Part shown: positions 14,501 through 26,500 of the stretch, one piece after another
Layout of the letters: each line of letters opens with the position of its first letter
Position numbering within the stretch: position 1 is the first letter of the stretch
NCBI RefSeq assembly: GCF_030867095.1
Contig: NC_081826.1
Location: forward strand, 43,254,001-43,318,000
Direction: 5' to 3'
Origin: Alligator mississippiensis
Taxonomy: Eukaryota; Chordata; Crocodylia; Alligatoridae
Length of the DNA stretch: 64,000 bases
Translations under genes and position numbers: made by a program
Notes under the pieces: model-generated
What the model saw: only the letters and a program-made list of their open reading frames with translations
The model's database searches: none
Told to the model about the DNA's origin: nothing

Positions 14501-17500
14501 TTAATTTCAGATATATTAAAACTCAAAGGTATTATCATGGAATAGGGATTATAACTTCTAATTATATACTATTTGAGACAATATATTCATGTAACTTTTT
14601 TACAAAAGTTTTATAAATAGGTCAACAACAGGCCATGGACTATATTAAGGGCCTAATCTTAGGGGGTTCCCAGAGGCTCCTCTATAGATTAGTAAAGATT
14701 AAAGAAAACCACTCTACCCAACTGGACTCAGTGCTCAGCCTAGAAGATCCCATTAAGCATTTTTGTGATGCTTAGCTTCAGTTCTCAAGCTCTGGATTTG
14801 TGTCTCCTGAGATGATACCCTTATTAACTGCAGTATATGGAAATGAGAGATAACAGACCTGATTAACTACCCATCAGCTCATCTCTCTGCAAGTTTGTGC
14901 GCAGAGAGCCAAGCCCTTACCTCTCTCTAAAAGTGCCAAGTTTCAAAAAGTTAAATGAATAAAAGATATAAAACAAAAAGAATGCACTTTTTGTAGAAAA
15001 TGATTAAATCTAGGCTTCCTGACAAAGATTTAAATCATGATTTAAATCACATTTGAGATAAATCAAACCCACCCTGCTCCTCAACCAATTCCCTAGGTCT
15101 TGGCTGTCTTTGAAGCAGATGAATGGGAATGGACCAAGGATAAGGTTTTACAGTACACAGCTGGAACTAGTGGTCTGTCTCATCAGTTACTAAGTCCTTG
15201 ATACTGCACTTTTAGAAGTCACAGAGAATATCTGTAGGTTTTAGCTTGAGCAGGGCAGCATGTAGGTGTGAAGGTCTCCAAAAGTTTCACTTAGACAGCA
15301 TGGATGCTCAAGGATGGCATCCCAGATTCTGATGCAAGCATTTCCATGGGGTCCATAGAGAGCTACAGCACACATTTTCTGTACAGCAAAAGAATATAAG
15401 CTTTGGTGCAGAAAATCCTTGCAAGGATGGGTAATGGATGAGGTAATTGATGAGACAGTTGCCAAAAAAACAGCAGAGCATCCTTCAGTACCACAGGGTG
15501 ATCCATGGCATGCAACCAGCACGTGGGCATTGACAAACTTTTCATTCCAGGGAAGAGTCAGAGGGCCACATTATATTCCAGTCCACCAGAGAAAGGTATG
15601 TGAAGCTCCTCAGGGGTACTCATACAGCCATTATTGAAAGGTTGATCCTTTATCTTATAGGATTATTGAAGGGTTAATCCTTTATCTTATAAGATCCTCT
15701 GTAACTTATTTGGCCCTGCAAAGAGGCAACATCTTGAGGCAGAACAGTTTTGTGTAGCACTAAGACAGAACAGGCAATGAGGTTTCCAATAGAGACTTTG
15801 TATATAGCCTGTCATTTGGCACTCAGGACATGGAAGACTGCCATGTCAGTATAAATAATGAAGGCCTGCAAAACTGAGGAACACCAGGGTGCAAGGACAA
15901 ACCACGGCTCTTTAACACTGACGAGATTCCAGGGAAAAGACCTACAGCAGCCCAAGTGATGGTCGCCTTCCCCCAGCTGAGCCTGCAACCTGGGAATCAC
16001 TCAAGGCAGCTACATCTGGCAGTCACAGGTGGACCAGGGTCCACATGGAGAAACCTATGGCTTGGTGTACTCACCATCTTGGGAGCATTCAGTAAAGGCC
16101 CTGAGAAGGAATGCCAAATTTTTTGGGAAAAGTTTTTCACCTGTCACCAAGTTGTGCCAGTGTAACAAAGGCAGACTGTCCATTTACTGTCATTCTAGAA
16201 TCAACTTCTATAGCTGCCACTGCTCCCACAGGTGCTGCCACTGAGGGCCCAAAGACAAAAGATACAAACTGAAGCTGCAGCTCAGAGTAGTAAGGAAGAG
16301 GAGATGCTAGCAGAAATGGTAGCATCTTCAGAAAGAAGACTTCTGGCTGCAGAAGGTTGGTATTTGCACATGGAATACCAGAAGAATCAGTATGCTGACT
16401 TGATCAGGAGGAGTATTTCCCAGGTCAAGCATGCCACTATGTTCCAGGCCCGCAAAAAACTCTCCCTCCATCATAGAACAAGCCTTCATGCTCTGGACAC
16501 ATCTCCCTTTCCTTTCTGCCCATGTCTTCACACACTTCTCCCACCTACCCCTCCAGTCCAGACATTTCCCCCTACTCAGCTGCACCAAAAGCAGGCCCAA
16601 GCCTTGGTGCTCATGTAAAGTACCAACTCTCTCTCCTGAGACTTTTTCAGCTAGCCCTGCTATACACCCTCACTAACCTACTACACTGTAAGACCCTAGA
16701 GCCCCTACTCCAGCACGGGAGGGAGTTCCAAAACAAAATCATTCTTGGAGGACTCAGGGAGACAGGGTTAGGAACAGCAGTCCTTGGACTTTACAGGGCT
16801 GTGGGCACTTCACCTCATGGGAAAAGCAGCATGGTGTAGAACTCCATTCGCTTCAATCCCTCCCCTCAACAAGACAGCATGACATCCCATCACACTACCC
16901 CTAAGGACTCCTGCGCCTCCTAGGGTCCTCACTAAACCGGTGATAGCAGGGCTAGGTCACTTACAGGCCACTTTCAGGAAGCACATCTTCCTCTTCCTTT
17001 TCTCCCAGTTTCACCTCTGCACACCCCGCCCCAGTTTGCAAAAGCACAAGGAGCACACTGAATACTTAAAAAGTTTTTTTCCATTTCAAAATGAGTTGTC
17101 CTTTGTATCTGACTGGGCTTTATAGCTGTGTCCTCTTCCCAAATAAGCCACAAGCCACTGGATGTAGTTCATGAGAATGCCTTGATGGTTGGAGTGTTCC
17201 AGAGGCTCAATCTCTGGGACCTTGTTATCAGCTGACAATCCTCTGGGTTTCCATTACCCAGACCTCTGGAAAGACCCTGCCACTGGCTTGGCAGATGTTG
17301 TGCAGGATGCAAGCCCGATTATCCAAAGCAGGTACCACATGCTGGTGTCCAGATGCATACCCAGTACCCTCTACCCTGCCTTGAGCTGTCCAAAGGCACA
17401 CTCAATGGTTAATCAGCAGCTACTCAGCCAGTACTTGAAGAATTCCTTCCAAAGATCCAAATTTCTAGCACAGAGATTCATGAGTCATAGCAGCAGCAGG

Positions 17501-20500
17501 TATCCAAGCTGGAAATGGTAACAGTCACCCCCTCCAGCTATATGATGGGCACACCATGGGAAAATACTTCTCCATCATCAGGGACACTATGCTTGAGTTC
17601 TTAAAGACCCAGGCATGATGGACTTTGACCAACCATCCTGTAGCTATATTGGTAAACTACCCCAAGTTGTCTTCAATGCCTTGCAGCATGATGCAGAAGT
17701 ACCCCATGCAATTAATCTACTCCAAGTACCAGTGCACTGGGAAATTGGGTGCCATTAATTGGCCCCCACACAAGTTAAAAAGCCCACCCAGGCAAATCTA
17801 TCTAGGATTTCCTTTAGGCTTATGAGGCAGAGGAAGCATGGCTCTTGTACCTTCTGGACAGTGTGTCATTTCACCTGTAAAGCCAATGCAGCTATGGACT
17901 TGCTTGCATCAAAGTGGCTGGTGACCAGCTGGCAGTAGTGGCATAAGTGAGGGGGAACAAGCATAGGAACAGCCCTGGGCACTGCCTTTGGGAGGTAGGA
18001 GAAAGAAGCACAGAAATAGCTGCTCCCCAACAGCACAACAGCCAGCTCTGCTCCATGCAAAGCTGACAAGGGTACGAAGCTGCTCTGTTATGCCTCTGTA
18101 AAACTGGAGACTATCAGAGATTGCTAGCTTCCAAGCAGCAGCTGCCAGCCACTTCTCCACATTCTTGGGCACCCTTGTATTTGTGACCTGCCCCTAGAGC
18201 AACAGAGTCAGCTCTGTGCAGACCAAGGAAGGTGGCCCTGCTCATCCTGCAGTTCTGCTGCCACTGCTTTTCATACAATGTCCTCAGGACTATCTGCTCC
18301 CAACAATCAACACTTGTTGCTTCTGGGCCCAGAAGCAACAATACACAATCTGAAGAGATAGAGAAGGCTGTCCTCCATGGACTCATTTATTCCTTCTCTG
18401 GTACATAGCTCTTATACATAGCACAACTCAAGGAGGAACTTTTTAAGTACCAAGATCATGGAGCTTTGAGTTTCCATTCTGTGATACACCAGATGGCAGA
18501 CATAATGGAAAAGGGCTATCAGTATGATCAGGAGGCCAAAGACTACAGATCAAGGAGGTGGAATACATCCATTCTGTTTCCACAGGGAAGGCAATACACA
18601 TGAAACTGACCAGCCCAGTAATGGCAGGAAGCACGGAGCCGAAGTCTGGGTGGCAAAATACTTATTAGGCTTTATTGTTGCCACTCAGCTCTTTTCAGAA
18701 GCCTCCAGGGATTGTGGTTAAGAGGCAGGCTAGGATACCTGCTCATCAGCCTCCTAGTTGTGGAACAGAACAAGAGCATCAGCTCCAGTACATTATGAAG
18801 TGTATTAACTGGGACAGGCCTGTATATTTCTACAGTCCTAAAGCAGTTCAATTTAGGAATGCTTCAAATTAGGACAAAATTTAAAGCACTTCACATGAAT
18901 TTTTGCCCATACAGTTCAATGTCAAAATAAGATTCATCAATCAAGGCTACACATGTATTAAGAGTAATTCAAAGGTATCTAGGGTGGGCAGGCATGTTTT
19001 AGAGGAGGTCTGAAAATGTTAGATTAGCACTTGACTCTTAGTTTAAAAACTCCTGCAGAGTGGAAAGGTTGGTTTTATACTCCTATATAGGTCTCAGAGA
19101 AACTCTCTAAAAAGGGAAATGTGACTTTGTAAGTTTAAAAAAACATAGATGTTTGTCATACCTCTTTCAAAGGATGGAGCCTTTAGCAAGTCTTTATAAA
19201 AAGAGTAATAAATGGCGCTGTCACCCTGAAAAGTAATTTCTCGTTCAAGTTCCTAGAAGAAAATTAAATAATTTAATATATATTAAATTGCTAACAACTT
19301 GATCTTATTAAGAAAAGAAAAACATTTTCAGGTGTGCTGTATTACAAAAACAACCTATGGATGAAACTCCACTGGCCATCTTCAAAGCATTCTACAAAGA
19401 ATTAATTTTTATAGCATTATTGCCATAAATATATTGCTTCCTATAATTTACAGACCACATAACTGAGCCTGAGAAGTGAAGCATTTTGCCTGAGGCCACA
19501 CAGTAAGTCAGGGCAAGAACCACAAATCATTTAGGTGCCTAAATCTAAAGTTGTAAACTTTAAAATGCCAACTCAACTGCTGCCTATCCCTGAAAGTTCA
19601 TAACATTCCTGTACACCTCAGTTTTCATCAGTGAAGTTTCCTAGGCTCTTTAAGATCCACTTACAGACATGCCCAAAAACATCTCAGTTCTGACAGTCCT
19701 GAAACCGCCTTCCGGATCCACATATTTAACATTTCTCCACCTTTCTCAGACACCTTTTTAACAGATTGAACTTTTCACACAAACAGCTACAGAGAGGTGG
19801 AGCTGGAACTTTGAAAAAAAACTCAGCAGGTAGGGCACTCCCTCAGGACCTGAGTGATGCCTGTTTTCTTCCCTCCTCAGCCTGAGGAGGGACTGAAATC
19901 AACACCTTCCACTTCCTTGCAGAATACCCTAAAGACCACAGTAGAAATAACCTGGAGGGGACAGTATCTGTCCTGCCTGGAATAATTAGATCTTTATTGG
20001 AATAGAGAAAAAAAGAAAGAATGACTTTGTAACCTAAGAGTACTCAACTAATCATTTTGGTGCCAAACTCTTTAATGGATTTAGCCCTGGAAGGCCAAGC
20101 CCAACATGGCTCTGTCCTCCTAATCACACCACTACAGCTGCTCCAGCAGCTTCCAGACATTTCCAGTGTAATGCCCAATGCTGCTGTTTAAAAGAAGACA
20201 TGGGCTTAGCCATTGAACGTTCATATTAAATTATTTTGACATAATGGCAAAAATTCTTTTGAGCAACACAAATGACACGCACTGAAAAATCACAATGTCT
20301 GTATCTGTATGTTAGCAACACCTGAACATGAATCCATGAGACAAAGAAAAGGTACTTCTGTAATCCAGGGGCTTTTTTCTTGAAGAATTTCAAAGCTCTG
20401 CTGTAACAGGGGGCCTCTACCCCCTGGTTACTTTAAGAGAAGAAAGAGACAACTGGCTGGGGGCCAGCAGGGATAAACAGGCAGCCAAGAGGGTAAGTGG

Positions 20501-23500
20501 AGTAGCAGCTCCAAAGCTGCAAGCCACATACCTCAAGAAAACTGGCTAAAAAGAGAGGTTTCAAAAAATGGGCTCCAGGCAATAGGCTAAAAGGCGGCAG
20601 CAGCAAAAGCTGAGAATGCTGCTAGTAAGTAGACAAGGGGCACAGACAGAAGTGCAGCATCTGGATGTAACTCATGACAATTCACAGAAATCACCATGAG
20701 TTAGACTGATCCCTCTGATCCAGTAGACGTTAGCTGTTGGATCAGGAGGGTGGAGGATCGGCTCCAATTTGGAGCTGATCCAGGGAGAAAGGCTGCAACT
20801 TACCCTGACTCCATACCCCTCCTCTCCCAGCTCCATTTCTGTCTCTGGATGGGAGGGTGGGGAAATTAGGGGATGGAGGTCTTCCAGGGTTCTCAGCCTT
20901 GCTGAAGCAGGGGGGGACGACAGGTAGACTGGAGCTCAGTCAAGGTGAGTGGACCTCCCTCCCCTGGCTTCTCCCCCTCCCATCCAGAGACAGCAGCTGT
21001 GCTGCTGTGTGGCAGACAGAGCAGACAGAAATTAATAATAGGAGCATACAATGAGAGCTAATTTGTTAAGCGATCAGAGGACTCTGCAGCCAATCTCTTC
21101 TGTTTGGGCATGGCTTTAGAGAGATTTCAAGGGGCTGACTGAATGACAAATGTCATTTCTGTCTGTGCCCAACAAGAGTATGGCCAAGCAGCAGAGCTAA
21201 GTGCTGTAAGACAGCGCAGAAGCTGCTTGATTTCAAATAGCTGGCCACAAAACTGTGAGCCTGCTCCTAAAGAGACTGGATGCATAGAAGCAAGCCTAGA
21301 CTGGTTAATGGGAATCCCCTGTGCCTGACTCTTACAAGCAAGGGTCAGGTGATTGGGAGGGGTGGAATTAAGTGGTATATAGCTTGGCTCCAGGACTAGA
21401 GGGTCACTTTGGCCCTGAGGGTCGTAGGGAGACAAGCCTTATGGAGAACAGGCTGAATTAAGCGATCTGCAGGGAGATACAAGTACCACAAACAGCTGGT
21501 AGGGCCAAGAGCAACTTTTCTAGGTTCATCTGGCAAAGAGAAGTTAGCTATTTTGGTTAAGTTTTATTTTCACTATTTTGTACCACAAGGCTTGGGAGTG
21601 GCTACAAGGGAGGCTGGAGGCCATGGTGGGGACCCTGAAGATGCTCCATATTGTGAGTTGTGGACTAAGGGCCAGTGGGCTGAAGCCAAGGTAGGGCCAG
21701 CTGCAAAGAGCAATACTCAAGGCATGAATATGGCTACAGAGACACCAAGACTAGTGCCAGAGAGACCCAAGACATGTTTTTTTTGCTTTGTTTTGTTTTT
21801 AAGCAAGGCTTACGGCCCAAAGAGCTGAGCCAGAGCCAGGGGCATACAGCAGACAGAAAGACTAAGGAAGCAAGTGGCCAAGACCAGTCAAGGCAAGCAC
21901 CCGAGACCTACTCTGATACTCTAGGGGCAGCCTTCCAAACATATATATATCATCCAAAAGCATGGTAGGTAAAGATAAAGTGGCAGCCTTGGGAGTGGGT
22001 AGGGAAGGACTAATTTAGCTGCAAGGAGGTGCCATGGTTAGCCTTTAAGATGGATCCTGTCACATCTGCTTCTTACAATGGAAGAACTATGTTTTTTTAT
22101 GAAAGGTTCACAAAAACCCTCTACAACCGAAATGACTATAAATAATCTAAATGCAGGAGCAATTACTACCTCTCATTGCCATGCCCTTTCAGGAATAGCT
22201 CAAAAAAAATCAACATGAACTTTGTAACTCTATTACAGATCTTATAGTCTGTAGTGGCTTTTGTCAAACTAATATAAGCTAGAACTCACTGTATGGCTCT
22301 AAAGAGCCTTTTAAAGTATCTAGATGATATTAACCATAGAGTGCAATTTCTCAGCAAGATAACACACACAAAATCTATTTTGATATTATAAAAACAAGGA
22401 CATCAGATAAAGAATGACAAATATTAACATATTTAATTATTTTATATTAAAATTTAAAATATATGCAAGATATAACAGTTTCCCTCTCTTGAATAGCACT
22501 ACATAATTACTAATTAATTAAATACTAAATAATTAATTTAGATAAATTAATAGGTATCTCTGTTTTTATGTGGGAAAACAGGCATACAGAGACTGAGCAA
22601 TCTGCCTGAAATCACAAAATGAATTGGACTTAATTCTGGAATCGGAACTCAGGAGAGATTTCTGACTCCCAAGAAAGATCCCAGCTTAGAGAGCCTAAAT
22701 GATAAACTTAACAGATAAGTAAGGATACAGTAAACCCCAAGAAGGGCGCACACAGTCATTATAAGTGATTACTCAGTTTAAATGCAACCTATGGAGGTTC
22801 TCTTTAAAGAAAATATAGTGCACACACTACTAGGAAAATGCTGCTACAGAAGTTAGTTTTCAAGAACGATATGAATTAGTGATGGGTGAATGCTTTTACT
22901 AAGGATTCTGGAAGGGTGTTCCAATCATATCACGCAGCATGGAGGAAAGTATGAAGACGCTTATGAAGGAAGACATTAAGACTAGCATCAATACCAAAGA
23001 GGATACAACAGATTAAGTTATATATACAGGCAAGGGCTGAAGGAGTTAGGGTGTTTCAAACTTCTTGTTTTCACTTGACTTCCTGATCAGTGGGGCATTA
23101 CAACTCAGAATTATTTCAGAACTATTCTATTTTTTTTACCTGCCTGCTGGAAAACCAGAATTTCCGTTCGTGATAGGTTGAAAGGTACACAGCATACATC
23201 ATCCCACTAGTGACAGCTGCGAGACAGCCAAAGAAAAGCTTTGCAAACCGTTGAAATAATACATCTGTAAAGAAATGTTGAAAAATGAATATCCTCCACT
23301 CTGTTAATGTAACGAAGTAAAAACAAAAAGAAAGTTCAATATGACTAGTACTCTACACACAATTCAGAACGCCAAGGTCATTAAAATGAATCCAACAGTT
23401 GCACCCCTGACATACACAGAAACCAAAATACAAGAGAACCCGGATGATATGCAACATGTTTAGTTTGCAGCAGATTGCCAAAATAAGGATGATTGAAGAA

Positions 23501-26500
23501 GCAGCGCCTTTGAAGTTAAAGCTTTAGCAATCAGTTGAGTTCATCTTACACAGCTGATCAGAGAAGTGGCACCCTTTGAAATAAAAGCCACATAAACAGC
23601 CAGAACACCTAAGTGATACCACAGCAGCTGTTTGTTGCAGCTATATGTACTCCTGGCTAGTCTGCAGACACTGATCTTTGCAGAGGTTAAAAAACCTGAC
23701 CCTACAACAAATCCAATTTCTACTGAACTAGAGATACACTCCTTGTGTGGGACTATACCCTTTGTTTTCATGTGTGACTTTCAAAACAATCCACTGAAGG
23801 AAAAACATCCTCCAGAAAGATAAGTGGACTCAACTCCAATTTTACATGTTTTTGGTAAAATTCATTCAAAATGTATATACACCAAGGAGGGTAACAGTAT
23901 GTTAAGATTCCAGCACCTTATCTCTCTTATTTTTTTTTGTTCTTCCTGGAAAATAGGACAGGGCTAGCTTGGATTTTACCAGTTTATATCATTCAGTCAA
24001 GTTCCATTTCTGCTCAAGTTCTCTCAAATTTAAACAGGCACGTTTAACACAAAACATTTTGATTCAGTGTGGTGATTTAATAAGTCTATTACACTGAACA
24101 ACAATTTGTGTTAGTTATTGGATTGCTTAAAACATCTATTCTAGTTCTATTTTCCTGCAGAATTACCATCCACTCCCAACTTGTAAACTGACAGATAATT
24201 CCACGTTTAAAAGTGTCGTGTGTGTACTTATGCTTGAATTAAAGTGAGTGGGGGGTGGGGTTTGGTTTTAAATAGACCAAAAAGGTGCAATTTTAAGGAA
24301 ATACTTTTTATAGGAAATGCAATTAGTACGTGGCAAAAAGTTAAAGCAATCTAGCATTACCACTTTTCTTTATATTTGAAGTTTCATCACAATTAAGTTC
24401 TCCTCTGCATATTTTTTGATTATCCAAAAATATCCCTCAAAATAAACAGTAACAATTACTGTACTGGAAATACAATTTACAGCATTTTAAAAGAACAATG
24501 AAAAGTTAACTGAAAATACTGGAATTTACATTTTGGTGTTCTTCCTAAATTTGGGTTTTCTTTCTTTCTCTCCTTTGAAGACATCTTATCAGCTTCTGAG
24601 CAGTTTTGCTTCTTTCTTTGCCGCAAATCTGCTGTTCCTGAAGGTAATTTCAGAAGTTATTGCAATATAATATACAGAACACCTTCAGACACATTCACAG
24701 GGCATGAGCCAACATAAAAAGATTGATGCAACAGCACATCAAAAAACAAAAAAAAACCACCCAGCACTTTACTGGAAGAGGAAGTATGTTAGTTTGACCT
24801 GGCTCCCTAGTGTCTGTATAGATCAGGTGCTTTAGCCAGGCTTTTTGGCACTTTTATCTAATAGTTGATTCAATCAGGTGTTAGATAAAAGCACCTAAAA
24901 GCCCTGTTGAAGCACATAGCCTATATAGACATCAGGGGAGCTGGGTCAAACTAACATGATGCCTCTTCTGGGTATGCATTGTGCTTGACACGGGCATACC
25001 AAGCTGAAAGTAAAGTGCTGGTTTTTTTCTTTCACCTCTGCAAACAGCCTAGGATTAACAAGGGTTCTTGAGAGAATACAATGTATATGTTTTTCTAAAA
25101 ATTAAGAAAGTTGAAGACCCTGTTAAAGGGCAATCTGGCCAAACCACAGATCTTAAAACTGTCTTGAGCAATCTAGTCCAGGGGTCAGCAACCTTTTCAA
25201 GCTGTGGGCTGGACTGACCCAGTTCAGGCCAGCACTACCATCCAGCTGCCTCAATGCTTGTCCCAAAGGCAGCATGGGGGGACAGTGTGCAGCTGGTACT
25301 CATACCCACAGCAGCAGGGGAAAGTGACTGCTGGTGAAGGCCCCCTCAACCCGCCACTGGAGGGAAGAGTGCTGGTTGCAGACACTCTCCCTGTGCTTCT
25401 GACACAAACTGGATTAATTCATCTGCTGAAGCCCCACAGCCATAGGCCAAATCAAATGGCACTGCTGGCTGGATCCACCTCTAAGCTGCTGAGCCCTCCT
25501 CTAGTCTAGTGGAGCTCAACCATTTACAGTGGTTGGCCTGGTCACACCAGGTTGTACCACAGTCTACCACTCATCCTGTAAGCGTAAAGGAGAGGGGAGA
25601 TGAGGAGGAGAAAAAGATGGAGGCCAGTGTCAGAGGGAGGGGAGGGGAGGGGAGGGGAGAGGAGAGGAGAGGAAGAGAGGTTATCGCTGGCTGCAGAGGG
25701 GATTAGTGGCACAGTACAGGATAAAGGAACAGGATGCGATGGGCCAAGTGAGTGGTTGCTGATCCTCCGTGCCCTGGGCCAGAGCTGGCACAGAGGCTGT
25801 AGGTTGAGCACCGCTGATCTAGTCAAAGAATTTCATGGAGTTATTTGGAGTTAAATCAAAAGCCAGTCACTTTTGGAAGAATTAAAGCACCTCTTTTAGA
25901 CCACCACCTAACTTGAAAGGCATCGCTCTTTAGACCCTGCGGTGTCTTGTTCTGACTATTAGTTACACTCATTTTTAAAGGTGTGCACTTTATTTCCATT
26001 TTAATGTGTGTCTCGTTTGGAGAAGGAAAACAACTGTATGAGCTGAAGACCGCCCATCCTTTACCGTCCAGCTTCTTTAACGGGTTTTTTAAACTAAAGT
26101 AGGCAATTCCCAAGCATCCACAACGCAGGTGTAGCCGGCCAGCCCGATGCAATCCTGTAGCGCTGGGAGGAATCGGCTCAGCCACAGGGACGAGGGGGTG
26201 CCCGGCTACAGAAAACATGTAGGGGGGGTTGGGGGTGCCTGACTACAGAAAACATTCAGGGTGCCGAGGCCTCAGGCCGACGGGCACAGCATGAAACCCA
26301 GGATGAACTGCAGCAGGCACAGTCGGTTCCCTCTGACGCCTCCCAGCCCGAGCAGCAGGGCGCTGGGAGCCAAGCGCCGGGCCGGAGGCGGCGCTTCAAT
26401 GCAACGCGCCTTTGTTGCCGCCCGCTTTGCTGAGCGGGGCCCGGGCAGCGCGAGCGGGGCCGCAGGAAGGGTCCTGACAAGGAGCGGAACGCGGGGCCGG

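Larger units (their letters stand above)
15230..18900 (-). mobile_element. Degraded PIF/Harbinger DNA transposon (borders approximate)
   Basis: A block of about 3.6 kb, richer in GC than the surrounding intron, has remnants of both Harbinger proteins: a Myb/SANT-like frame on the plus strand and a transposase on the minus strand. The order and opposite orientation fit vertebrate Harbinger elements. I could not find terminal repeats, so the ends are estimates. It sits in the intron between exons 5 and 4. Confidence 0.75.

Noticed and set aside
25542-25854. Glu/Arg/Gly-rich frame and antisense Ser/Pro/Leu-rich frame
   Set aside because: Produced by the purine tract in the hAT element at 25,179-25,816.
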